From Hydrogenophilales bacterium (GTDB taxonomy: Bacteria; Pseudomonadota; Gammaproteobacteria; Burkholderiales; Thiobacillaceae): a stretch of 64,000 bases of DNA. The stretch spans positions 114,818 to 178,817 of the forward strand of contig JADJYY010000002.1 of NCBI GenBank assembly GCA_016719465.1, written 5' to 3'. The translations under genes were made by a program, and so were the position numbers. Shown here one piece after another: positions 53,012 through 61,120 of the stretch (position 1 is the stretch's first letter; each line of letters begins with the position of its first letter). The notes under the pieces are model-generated. The model was not told the DNA's origin, ran no database searches, and worked only from the letters and a program-made list of their open reading frames with translations.

Positions 53012-53458
53012 TTATTTCGCCTCGACGAACTGGAGCGAGGCGGAGTTCAGGCAGTAACGCAAGCCCGTGGGCGGCGGGCCGTCCTCGAAAACGTGGCCCA
53101 GGTGGCCGTCGCAGCGGCGGCAGCGGATCTCGGCGCGCACCATGCCGTGGCTGACATCGCGCAGAGTTCGGATGTGGTCGGGATCGAAGGGCTGGTTGAA
53201 GCTGGGCCAGCCGGTGCCGGATTCGAACTTGCTGTCCGACCGGAACAGGGGCAGGCCGCACAGCCGGCAGGCGAAAACGCCGGGGCGTTTTTCCTCGAGC
53301 AGGCCGCCGCAGAACGGCGGTTCCGTGCCCTGGTTGAGGATGACGCGGCGTTCCTCGGCGCCGAGACCCGCCGCCAGGCGCTCCTTCTCGGCGTCGCCCA
53401 GGGGGGTCAGGTCGTGGCCCGAGGCGGAGCGGGCCGGTGCGCCGGAGGTATCGTTCAC
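53012..53458 (-). CDS. msrB: Peptide methionine-R-sulfoxide reductase
   Basis: Reduces the R epimer of methionine sulfoxide in proteins; 148 aa. Zinc-binding pairs CRLC and CRRC, substrate-site SGTGWPSF, and the catalytic Cys in RYCLNSASLQF are all present. The GTG start at 53458 gives VNDTSGAPARSAS; the family core begins near residue 20 (LTPLGDAEKERL). Placed 29 bp after the ferredoxin-NADP reductase gene, whose reducing power could support it. Confidence 0.93.
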   Translation of the reverse strand: MNDTSGAPARSASGHDLTPLGDAEKERLAAGLGAEERRVILNQGTEPPFCGGLLEEKRPGVFACRLCGLPLFRSDSKFESGTGWPSFNQPFDPDHIRTLRDVSHGMVRAEIRCRRCDGHLGHVFEDGPPPTGLRYCLNSASLQFVEAK

Positions 53459-53487
53459 GTCGTCACGCCAAGGCCGAAGGCGGCGCC

Positions 53488-54348
53488 TCAGATATAGGTG
53501 AGCTCGGACCAGCGCCGATCCTGCACCAGGCGCTGCTTGACGGCCTGCCAGGCCTCGGCGGAACCGGCTGCCTTGGCCATGGCCTGGTCGAGGGCATCGG
53601 CGATCTTCTTCATGCCGGCCAGGTAGACGCAGGTCTTCTCGTCCTGCACCAGCTTCCACACCTCGGCGGCGTTGGCCTCGACGCCCCCGCCCAGGGCATC
53701 GGCCTCGTCGCCCAGGATGTTCGGGCGCAGGGCCTGGATGGCCTTGAAGGTCTTCTCGTCGTAGTAGTTGGCCAGATCGCTGTTGAGGTCGTTCATGTAC
53801 AGCATTTCGGTGCCCGTGCGGGCGCCGTAATAGAGGCGGACCTTGCCTTTCCAGCCCTTCTGTTCCTCGTAGATGCGGCGCAGGAAGGCGCGGAACGGCG
53901 CCACGCCGGTACCGGTGCCCAGCATGAGCAGGTTGCTGGTCGGGTCGGCGGGAATCCTGAACGGGCTGCGATAGGGGCCGGTCAGGGTGATCCGGTCGCC
54001 TTCCCTGGCGTCGCACAGGTGGTTGGAGGCCACGCCCGGATACTGCTCGCCGGACACCTCGTCGATGTAGAAACAGCGCCGCACCAGCAATTCCAGTTCC
54101 ACGCCATGGTCCAGGGCGCGGGCGTTGGCGATAGTGTAGTAGCGGTGATGGGTCTTGTTGCCGAACTCGTGGGGTCCGGGCACCAGCACGCCGATGTTCT
54201 GGCCCTCGAGGAAATAAAAGGCCGGCTCGTCGATGCGCAGGATGATCTGGCGCACTTCGTCCGTGGTTTCGGCGGTGACGCGGCGGGAAGATTGAACGAC
54301 GGCTTCGGTGGTCTCGGTGCTGCCTGGCTTGAATTCGATGTCTGACAT
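53488..54348 (-). CDS. Ferredoxin-NADP reductase-type flavoprotein
   Basis: A 286-aa FAD/NAD(P) oxidoreductase: FAD motif HRYYTIANA, NAD-binding LLMLGTGTGVAPFRAFL, and a C-terminal KQRLVQDRRWSELTYI ending in the aromatic-plus-residue type seen in plant-type FNRs. Moves electrons between NADPH and ferredoxin or flavodoxin. The ATG at 54348 starts MSDIEFKPG. In the context of a ferredoxin-dependent IorAB in this genome it is a plausible partner, but they are not adjacent. Confidence 0.87.
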   Translation of the reverse strand: MSDIEFKPGSTETTEAVVQSSRRVTAETTDEVRQIILRIDEPAFYFLEGQNIGVLVPGPHEFGNKTHHRYYTIANARALDHGVELELLVRRCFYIDEVSGEQYPGVASNHLCDAREGDRITLTGPYRSPFRIPADPTSNLLMLGTGTGVAPFRAFLRRIYEEQKGWKGKVRLYYGARTGTEMLYMNDLNSDLANYYDEKTFKAIQALRPNILGDEADALGGGVEANAAEVWKLVQDEKTCVYLAGMKKIADALDQAMAKAAGSAEAWQAVKQRLVQDRRWSELTYI

Positions 54349-54462
54349 GGCTGGGCTCGGGAAGGAATGGAACGGTTTATGTTGCATTGCACGAATTCTA
54401 GCCGGGAGTGGGCAAAAACCAAATAAATGGCGGTTACCGGCGACCACCATGCAAGGCACGCT

Positions 54463-55704
54463 TCAGGCGGCCGGCGGCTCGGCGTGGCGACACCCCACCA
54501 GGTCCCAGACCGGACAGCCCCCCAGGCAGACGCTGTTGACGCCACAGCCGGCGCACCGGGCATCGCGTTCCAGGAAGGCGGCCTGGCCCTGGCGGAAGCG
54601 CCGGGACTGGTAGCCGCGCCAGATGTCCAGCAGGGAATCCCGGCGCAGATTACCCAGGGGCTGCTCCGGCAGGAAGGTGCAGGGCACGCAGTCCAGGTCC
54701 ACCGTCAGCCCCAGGGAACCCCGGGTCGCGGAACAGCCCTCGACTATGCCCATGGGCGGGAAGCCCAGGTCCTGTTCCAGGGCGGTGAGCAGGGGGCTCA
54801 GGCAGCAGTCGAAACCCACCTGGGTATGGGCCCGGAGCCGATGCACGGCTTCGATGACATGGGGATAGACGCTGGCGAAGGGTCGGCCGGACAACGGCGA
54901 GTCGAAGCGCACGCCCCGGCCCGCCGGCTTGTGGGCCAGGAAAATCACGCCATACAGGGACTCGACGCCCAGGGCGTAGTCCACCATCTCCGGGAGTTCG
55001 TCGCAGTTTTCCGCGCTCAGGGTGATCTGCAGCACCAGCTTGATGCCGGCATGCCGCAGGCGCGCGACCTGCTCCTCGAAGACGGCGAAGCCCTGCCTGC
55101 GGCGCAGGGAGAAGTTGTCTCCCACGCCCTCCAGGCTCAGGGCCACGGCGCCGCAATGGCGGGCCAGGGCGTCGAGCTGCTCGCGGGTGGCGCCGATGCC
55201 CGTGGTGGTGACGTTGGGCACCATGCCGTTGTCGCGCGCCTCGGCCAGGATGTCGGCGAGGCGGGGATGGCGCAGGGGTTCGCCGCCGCCGATGGCCACC
55301 TGGCAGACACCGGCCTCGCGCATCCTGGCCATGGCCAGCCGGGCATCGTCCCAGGACACATGCTTGCCGTCCGGGCGGGACGAGGCGTAGCACTGGGGAC
55401 AGGCCAGCTCGCAGTTGTCCGTGATCTGGAAATCCATCAACGTCGGCGCCGAATACAAATTCGACACCGGGGCGGGCGCCTCGATCCCCAGATCCAGATA
55501 GCGGGCGCCGGAGATGGGCGCGGGCAGGGCCTCGCGCAATTCCCGCAGCACGGCGCCGGATTCCTCGTCCCGGGGTTCCTCGCCGTGACAGAAGGCCGCC
55601 GCCGCCATCCGGAACGCGGGCTCGTCCAGATGCACGAAGGTGGCGTCGGTGGGGTGGAACACGAAGCCGCCGTAGGACTCGCGGCGCAGCAGGATCTCGG
55701 CCAT
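54463..55704 (-). CDS. Radical SAM/SPASM enzyme with RRE-like N-terminus
   Basis: A 413-aa radical SAM protein. Residues 5-37 (LLRRESYGGFVFHPTDATFV) resemble the PqqD-type RiPP recognition element fused to many maturases. The SAM cluster is CELACPQC (Cys 98, 102, 105). The C-terminus is a SPASM-like Cys cluster (GCSATRG, CVPC, RCAGCG, CLGGCP, GC) for auxiliary iron-sulfur clusters. It lies 3 bp after a small protein with a conserved-looking MRILKIRRGYTTNSSS start, the likely substrate. It ends the operon of an iron-type ABC transporter. Function is inference. Confidence 0.85.
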   Translation of the reverse strand: MAEILLRRESYGGFVFHPTDATFVHLDEPAFRMAAAAFCHGEEPRDEESGAVLRELREALPAPISGARYLDLGIEAPAPVSNLYSAPTLMDFQITDNCELACPQCYASSRPDGKHVSWDDARLAMARMREAGVCQVAIGGGEPLRHPRLADILAEARDNGMVPNVTTTGIGATREQLDALARHCGAVALSLEGVGDNFSLRRRQGFAVFEEQVARLRHAGIKLVLQITLSAENCDELPEMVDYALGVESLYGVIFLAHKPAGRGVRFDSPLSGRPFASVYPHVIEAVHRLRAHTQVGFDCCLSPLLTALEQDLGFPPMGIVEGCSATRGSLGLTVDLDCVPCTFLPEQPLGNLRRDSLLDIWRGYQSRRFRQGQAAFLERDARCAGCGVNSVCLGGCPVWDLVGCRHAEPPAA

Positions 55705-55707
55705 GGC

Positions 55708-56226
55708 TTACTCCGTGTCGTCCCGTCGTTTCAGGGAACGGAACAGGCGGCGCACCGCCTTTTCCCCCACGAAGGCCACCGCGATCAGGGCCGCGAACAC
55801 GCCCAGGAGGGCCGAGTTGCTCCAGCCTTGCGCCGGGGCCGGCGCCTGGGCCCCCGGCGGGGGCGCGACCTGTCCGGTGAGGCTGGTGGTGGCCTCCGGC
55901 GTGGCGGCGGCGGGCTGGGTAGCGGACGCGGCCGGTGCGGGGCTGGCCGTGGCGGCTGCCGGCTTCGCCACCAGGCTGCCCGGCGCCGGCGCGGTGGCGG
56001 CGGGCGCCACGCGCACGGGTATCGGCACGGGCTTCTGCGTGGCGGGCTGGGCGACGGGCTGGGCGGGCGCGGCGGATGCCGGGCCGCCGGGTGTCACGCT
56101 CGGCGTCCCGGCCGGCGCCGTGGCCACCGGGGCCGGCACATAGCCCGGCTGCAGATGGGGCGGAACGTACTCGCTGGCGGACGAGGAATTGGTGGTGTAG
56201 CCGCGGCGGATCTTAAGAATTCTCAT
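55708..56226 (-). CDS. Small TTNSSS-motif protein, candidate peptide substrate
   Basis: A 172-aa protein I do not recognise. It begins MRILKIRRGYTTNSSSASEY, basic then Ser/Thr/Asn-rich; the middle 100 residues are Pro/Ala-rich (low complexity); a single hydrophobic segment (LLGVFAALIAVAFVG) follows near residue 145 and the tail is basic. It overlaps the end of the ABC ATPase gene and is followed after 3 bp by a radical SAM/SPASM gene. AGGAG precedes the ATG. The short N-terminal motif may be the modification site, with the rest acting as a membrane-tethered spacer. Confidence 0.65.
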   Translation of the reverse strand: MRILKIRRGYTTNSSSASEYVPPHLQPGYVPAPVATAPAGTPSVTPGGPASAAPAQPVAQPATQKPVPIPVRVAPAATAPAPGSLVAKPAAATASPAPAASATQPAAATPEATTSLTGQVAPPPGAQAPAPAQGWSNSALLGVFAALIAVAFVGEKAVRRLFRSLKRRDDTE

Positions 56227-56972
56227 GGCGGGGCTCCTGATGGGTGGCCTGGCCGAGGCCGCAGGCCAGGAAACGGCGTGTCCAGTCGCTGCCCGGGTCG
56301 GCCAGCACCTGGGCGATGCTGCCCTGGCGCTGTACCCGTCCCTCCGCGATCAGCAGCAGGTCGGAACCGAAGTCCACCGCGTCGCGCACATCGTGGGTGA
56401 CCAGGATGCTGGTGGTATGGGTGTCGTCCAGTACCGTCCGCAGGGCTTCGAGCAGCTCGGTGCGCACCAGCCGGTCCAGGTTGCTGAAGGGCTCGTCCAG
56501 GAGCAGCAGGTCCGGCTGGGCGGCGAAGGCGCGGGCCAGGGCCACCCGCTGCCGCTCGCCGCCGGACAGGGCCTGCACGGGGCGCCGCCGCAGCGGCTCC
56601 AGGCCCAGGCGGGCGAGCCATTCGTCCGCGCGCGCCTTGCGCGCCGCCCGGTCCAGCCGGTTGAGGCCGAAGGCCACGTTCTCGGCGACGTTGAGGTGGG
56701 GAAACAGGGCCGCCTCCTGGAACACCATGCCGAAGCGCCGCCGCTCGGTGGGCACCTGGATACTCCCCGCTTGCGAGAGAACCCTTGCCCGACCAGGACA
56801 GGGCGCCGCCGCCGGGGGCCAGGAAGCCCATGATCAGGCGCAGCAGGGTGGTCTTGCCGCCGCCGCTGGGACCGAGCAGGGCCAGGCTACTGCCCTTTTC
56901 CAGGGTGAAGGAAATCTCGGACAGCAGGGTGCGCTCCCCGATTCGCAGGGATACGGCGTCGACATCAAGCAT
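56213..56972 (-). CDS. ABC transporter ATP-binding protein, frameshifted
   Basis: ATPase of the ferric-iron (FbpC-like) type. Walker A GPSGGGKTTLL and the following 30 residues are in one frame; GMVFQEAALFPHLNVAENVAF, the signature LSGGERQRVALARA and Walker B LLLLDEPFSNLD are in another. Removing one base from the plus-strand CCC at 56782-56784 would join them (GKVLSQAG...IQVPTERRRFG). The whole would be about 250 aa, normal for the family. Overlaps the permease stop by 8 bases and the next gene start by 14. Confidence 0.87.
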
Positions 56973-58461
56973 GGGCGGTTCCGGCGTGGTCGATGAGGCG
57001 CGACAGGCGCCAGATCGGATAAAGGCAGAGCAGGCACAGGCAGACCACCCAGACCGAGGACAGCTGGGTCATCTGGATGCCGGCATAGGCGAAGATGCGC
57101 AGGGACAGGGCGCCGTAGCCGAAGGGCTGCAGGGTCAGGGCCAGGGTGAGCTCGGTGGCCGCCAGCACGAACACCAGCAGCACGCCGCCGGCGAACACGG
57201 GCCCGAGCTGGGGCAGCAGCACCCGCCGCAGCACCTCGCCGCGGCCGCAGCCCAGGCCGCGCGCCGTGTCGGCCTGGGCCGCGGGCACACGCCCGAGGGC
57301 GTCGGCCACCGGCAGCAGCAACAGCGGCAGCAGCTTGACGGCGGTGGCGGCGATCACCACCCCCCGGCCGGTGAGGCCGCTGGACAACCAGGCCAGGGAC
57401 AGCACCAGGGACGGGGTGAGGTAGTTCACCGCCGTCAGCCACACGGCGCGGTCCGCCCGCCGGGCCCGCTCGCCGGTTTCCAGCAGGTAGGCGAAGGCCA
57501 GCGTCAGGAGCAGGCAGACCGCGACGCAGGCCAGAGCCGTGGTCAGGGTATTGCCGGCGTCATGGAACAGGGGGGCCAGATTGGTCTTGTCCAGGCGCTC
57601 GCGCGCCCAGCCCAGGGCCAGGACCAGGGGCCCCCAGAAGCCGGGCAGCACGGCCAGCAGGCAGGCCAGGTGGATGCCCGCGGCGACCGGGGGGGAGGCC
57701 CGCGTCGGTTGCAGGGTTTGCAGGCTGCCGGCGTGATGGGCGCGCTGGCCGCGCAGTCCGAGGCGGATGACCGGGGTGGCCAGCACGGCGGCCAGCAGGA
57801 ACAGGATCAGCGCCAGCATGGTGGCCAGTTCCTGGCGTTGCAGCGCGTGCCACTGGTCGTGCAGGCCCACGCTCAGGGTGGCGACGCCGACCCGGCTGGC
57901 GGCCCCGAACTCGCCCATGGCCTCGGCCGCCACCAGGCAGGCGGCGGCGATCAGGGGCGCGGCCAGCAGGGGCAGTCCCACCCGCCAGAAGCGCGCCAGG
58001 GGGCCGTTCCCCAGGGAGGCGGCGGTATCGAACAGGTTGGCGGGCAGCCGCGCCAGGGCCAGGCGCAGGAACATGAACACCAGCGGTGCCGCGGCCGCGC
58101 CGAGTTCCATCACCAGGGCCCAGCGGCTGTAGAAGAAGTCGGCCGTGAAGGCTTCCATGTACAGGCCCGCGGCCACATAGGCCGGCAGGGTCAGGGGCAG
58201 CAACTGGGTGAACACGCACCAGGCCCGGCCCGGGAAAACGTGGCGGAAGGTCAGCCAGGCGGGCAGTCCGCCCAGGACCAGGGCGACGAGGGTGGCGCCG
58301 CCGGTGACCAGCAGGGAGTCGGCCAGGTACTGGGGCAGCACGGTTTCGGCCAGATGGGTCCACCATGCGGGCGAGAACTGGACCGTCCCCAGGCCCAGGA
58401 TGTACAGGCCGGGGGCGCTGACCACGGCCACGAGGGCCAGGAGAAGCAGGATATGGGGCAT
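56965..58461 (-). CDS. Iron-type ABC transporter permease
   Basis: A 498-aa fused permease of the FbpB class with about twelve membrane segments in two halves (for example ILLLLALVAVVSAPGLYILG near the start and LLVFVLAATELTLALTLQPFG near the end). EAMGEFGAASRVGVATLSVG and GRGEVLRRVLLPQLGPVFA are the two cytoplasmic loops that contact the ATPase. The ATG at 58461 starts MPHILLLLALV. It follows the binding-protein gene by about 70 bp. Confidence 0.88.
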   Translation of the reverse strand: MPHILLLLALVAVVSAPGLYILGLGTVQFSPAWWTHLAETVLPQYLADSLLVTGGATLVALVLGGLPAWLTFRHVFPGRAWCVFTQLLPLTLPAYVAAGLYMEAFTADFFYSRWALVMELGAAAAPLVFMFLRLALARLPANLFDTAASLGNGPLARFWRVGLPLLAAPLIAAACLVAAEAMGEFGAASRVGVATLSVGLHDQWHALQRQELATMLALILFLLAAVLATPVIRLGLRGQRAHHAGSLQTLQPTRASPPVAAGIHLACLLAVLPGFWGPLVLALGWARERLDKTNLAPLFHDAGNTLTTALACVAVCLLLTLAFAYLLETGERARRADRAVWLTAVNYLTPSLVLSLAWLSSGLTGRGVVIAATAVKLLPLLLLPVADALGRVPAAQADTARGLGCGRGEVLRRVLLPQLGPVFAGGVLLVFVLAATELTLALTLQPFGYGALSLRIFAYAGIQMTQLSSVWVVCLCLLCLYPIWRLSRLIDHAGTAHA

Positions 58462-58532
58462 GCCCGAGTATCCCCGGAATCCACCCCGGCATGGAAGGGC
58501 CGGCGGGATCCACCGGGCCCTTCCCGTCTCGC

Positions 58533-59567
58533 TCAGCGCTTGTCGAACTGGACTTCGTTGAGCATTTTCACCACCGCTTCCCGCTCCTTGACGGCGGTAT
58601 TCAGGTCCACGAAGTTCACCTTGAACTTGCCGTCCCTGATGCCGGGCTGTTCCGCTCCCAATGTGGCGATTTTCGGACTGGCCGGCACGCCGGGATTGGT
58701 GGGGAACTGGTAGGTCAGGTGGGTCATGATGTTCTGCCCGTCCTTGCCGGCCAGGAATTCCATCAACTGGGTGGCGGCGGCCACGTTGCGGCTGGCCTTG
58801 GTCAGGCCCACGGCGCTGCGCATGATGAAGGCGCCGCCCTGCCGCTGATCCGGGTAGAACACGCCGATGCCCTCGGCCCAGGGCCGCTGCTCGGGGTTGT
58901 CCATCATCAGGGGATGGTAGTAGACGTTCATCAACGCCAGGTCGCACTTGCCGGCATGGATCATCTTGGCCTGTTCCCGGTCGTTGCCCTTGGGTTCCCG
59001 CGCCAGGTTGTCATGCAGGCCCTGGATGATCGCCCGGGTCTTCTCCGGTCCGTAAGCCACGCTCATCTGGCTGAACAGGGCGATGTTGTAGTCGTGGTAG
59101 CCGGACCGGATGCACAACTTCTCCTTCCACCTGGGCGACGCCAGGTCGGCGTAGGTGGACAGTTCCTCGGGCTTGACCCGGGCCTTGGCGTAGAAAATCA
59201 GGCGGGCCCGGTAGGCATCCACGAAATAGCTGGCGCCCGGTCCCTGGAAGCGCTTGTCGATCTCCCGCCGGATCAGGTCGGAATTGTGGGGTTGCAGCAG
59301 GCCCTTGGCCCGGGCGATCTCCATCAGTTCGGCGTCCTTGGTGATGAGCACGTCCGCCTCGGTGGGGTTGCCGGCGACCCGGTCGATGAGACCCTTGTCC
59401 ATGTAGACCGCTTCCACCGGGATGCCCGTCATCTTGGTGAAGGTCTCGAACAGGGGCTTGAGCAGGGATTCGGTACGGTCGGCCAGGACGCGGACGGGTT
59501 GGTTGGCGTTGGCCATGGTGGACAGGGTCAAGGCCAGGAAGGCCAGGCCCGCGGCTAGATATCGCAT
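58533..59567 (-). CDS. Periplasmic iron-type binding protein
   Basis: A 344-aa solute-binding protein of the FbpA/FutA type: signal peptide (LAAGLAFLALTLSTMANAN), DRTESLLKPLFETFTKMTGI, KDAELMEIARAKGLLQ, and LMNVYYHPLMM with the paired Tyr residues that bind Fe(III) in this family. The ATG at 59567 is preferred because AAGGGG is 7 nt upstream; the ATG two codons earlier would be too close. First gene of the operon leading to the permease, ATPase, TTNSSS protein and radical SAM enzyme. Confidence 0.88.
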   Translation of the reverse strand: MRYLAAGLAFLALTLSTMANANQPVRVLADRTESLLKPLFETFTKMTGIPVEAVYMDKGLIDRVAGNPTEADVLITKDAELMEIARAKGLLQPHNSDLIRREIDKRFQGPGASYFVDAYRARLIFYAKARVKPEELSTYADLASPRWKEKLCIRSGYHDYNIALFSQMSVAYGPEKTRAIIQGLHDNLAREPKGNDREQAKMIHAGKCDLALMNVYYHPLMMDNPEQRPWAEGIGVFYPDQRQGGAFIMRSAVGLTKASRNVAAATQLMEFLAGKDGQNIMTHLTYQFPTNPGVPASPKIATLGAEQPGIRDGKFKVNFVDLNTAVKEREAVVKMLNEVQFDKR

Positions 59568-59718
59568 GAACATTCCCCTTCAGGATTGGTTTTCAACAAG
59601 GCAACGGAGTACCGCGGGAGGCCGAAGGATACCGATTTGTAGCCTGGGCGAAAATCGACGCCCCGCCTCGGGCAGCAGACTCCAGGACCGGGCGCTCAAC
59701 GATGCCGACCAGCCCCGG

Positions 59719-60390
59719 TCAAGGTGCCTCATCCCGCTCCGCCACGTTCCCGCCGGCATGGCCGGCGACTTCGGCCAGACGGGCGCGCAGTTCGGCGACT
59801 TCCCGCTCAAGCCGCTCCACGCGCGCGATCAGGTCGGACGGGCCCTGGGCCGCGCCGATGGCGTCCACGACCGGCGCCTGGACATCGCCGCACAGGAGAT
59901 GGGCCCAGCGCGGCTCCCGGGCGCCGGGCTGACGGGGCAGCCTGACCGCCAGGGCGCCGGATTCCCGGGCGGCCAACTCGTCCAGGTAGCCTTCCACCGC
60001 CGAGGCATCGGCGAAGTGGTGCAGGCGCTCGCAGTTGGCCCGCAATTCGCTGGCGGTCTGGGGCCCGCGCAGCATCAGCACCGCCAGCAGGTCCGCGGCG
60101 GCGGACGGCACGCCGTACACCTTGGCGAAATTGTGGGCGTAGCGCAGCACCCGGCCGGAGGCGCCGAAGGTCTCCATGATCAGGGTTCGCCCGCGCAGTT
60201 CCTCCAGGGCGGCCTGCACCTCGCTCTCCGCCAGGTTCATCACCGGCTCCCGGGAGGTCTTCTGGTTACAGCCGGCGGTCAGGCCGTTGAGGGTGAGGGG
60301 ATAGGCATCGGGGGTAGTCTTCGCCTTCTCCATCAGCACCCCCAGGATGCGTGCTTCGACCTCGGTCAGCGGCAGGGGCATGGTTGTCAT
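59719..60390 (-). CDS. yceH: YceH/DUF480 family protein
   Basis: A 223-aa protein with two winged-helix repeats: LTEVEARILGVLMEKAKTTP and CNQKTSREPVMNLAESEV, then RGPQTASELRANCERLHHF. YceH is a conserved protein of unknown precise role. The C-terminus ends with a short coiled coil (ARVERLEREVAELRARLAEV). It follows a small membrane-protein gene by 3 bp. Confidence 0.88.
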   Translation of the reverse strand: MTTMPLPLTEVEARILGVLMEKAKTTPDAYPLTLNGLTAGCNQKTSREPVMNLAESEVQAALEELRGRTLIMETFGASGRVLRYAHNFAKVYGVPSAAADLLAVLMLRGPQTASELRANCERLHHFADASAVEGYLDELAARESGALAVRLPRQPGAREPRWAHLLCGDVQAPVVDAIGAAQGPSDLIARVERLEREVAELRARLAEVAGHAGGNVAERDEAP

Positions 60391-60393
60391 GGC

Positions 60394-60588
60394 TCAATCC
60401 GGCAGGTTGGAGCCGGGCCCCTTGTCCCTGGTGACGAAATACATTCCCACTCCCGCCAGGACCATCCACAACATCATGGCCCAGACCCCCAGGGCCTCCC
60501 AGAGCGCGCCCAGGAAAATCAGCATGATCAGGGACAGGCCCAGCAGGGCGTTGCCGATCCAGAACTCAGGGCCATGTTTTTCTTGCAT
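60394..60588 (-). CDS. Small membrane protein
   Basis: A 64-aa protein with two hydrophobic segments (FWIGNALLGLSLIMLIFLGAL and VWAMMLWMVLAGVGMYFV). Probably co-expressed with yceH just downstream. Function unknown. Confidence 0.6.
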   Translation of the reverse strand: MQEKHGPEFWIGNALLGLSLIMLIFLGALWEALGVWAMMLWMVLAGVGMYFVTRDKGPGSNLPD

Positions 60589-60613
60589 CGGACATTCTCC
60601 ATGTGTGGATGGG

Positions 60614-60907
60614 TCAGGCGGGGTACAGGCCCAGATAGCCTACCCCCTTGCGCGGCTCGGCCATCATGTCAGCCACCGTATCGCGCCATTTCCGGTAGTG
60701 GTCGGTCTGCTTGTGGGCGGCCGCATCCTCGGCACAAGCATAGGCCTCGTAGAGCACGAAGCGGTTCGGCTCGGCCGCATCCCGCAGCACATCGAAGCGG
60801 CGGTTGCCGGGTTCCCGCACGGATTGCTCGTGGTTCTTCCGGCAGGCCTCCATGAAGGCCTCCACGGCCTCCGGCTTGACGTGGACATGGACCAGGGTGA
60901 CATGCAT
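60614..60907 (-). CDS. ABM-domain monooxygenase-like protein
   Basis: A 97-aa antibiotic biosynthesis monooxygenase (ABM) fold protein: VHVKPEAVEAFMEACRKNHE, NRRFDVLRDAAEPNRFVLYE and DHYRKWRDTV. Similar small enzymes include LsrG and quinone-modifying ABM proteins; the substrate cannot be inferred. Upstream lies one of two long direct repeats that bracket the HipA gene. Confidence 0.82.
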   Translation of the reverse strand: MHVTLVHVHVKPEAVEAFMEACRKNHEQSVREPGNRRFDVLRDAAEPNRFVLYEAYACAEDAAAHKQTDHYRKWRDTVADMMAEPRKGVGYLGLYPA

Positions 60908-60958
60908 GGTGAACGCCTCGCGCGGCCGATGGACACCGCGCTATTAGAGCCCATTTCG

Positions 60959-61026
60959 CAAGGCGCTCGGGCGAAAAACTCGGGCCCGCCCGACAGCGGG
61001 CCATACATGGGCCGCCATCAGCTCGC
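60959..61026. repeat. Direct repeat, left copy, flanking the HipA-family gene
   Basis: Reads GCTCGGGCGAAAAACTCGGG, then CCCGCCCGACAGCGGGCCAT and ACATGGGCCGCCATC; about 67 bp with roughly 70 per cent identity to the copy at 62594-62661. Confidence 0.7.
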
Positions 61027-61120
61027 TGCCGCCAATCTATCCGTTAGATCTGCAACGACAGGCATGCAAAAAGGAGCCATCGCCCGGTTCGACCACTCAC
61101 GGATGGCTGTACGGGGATGC

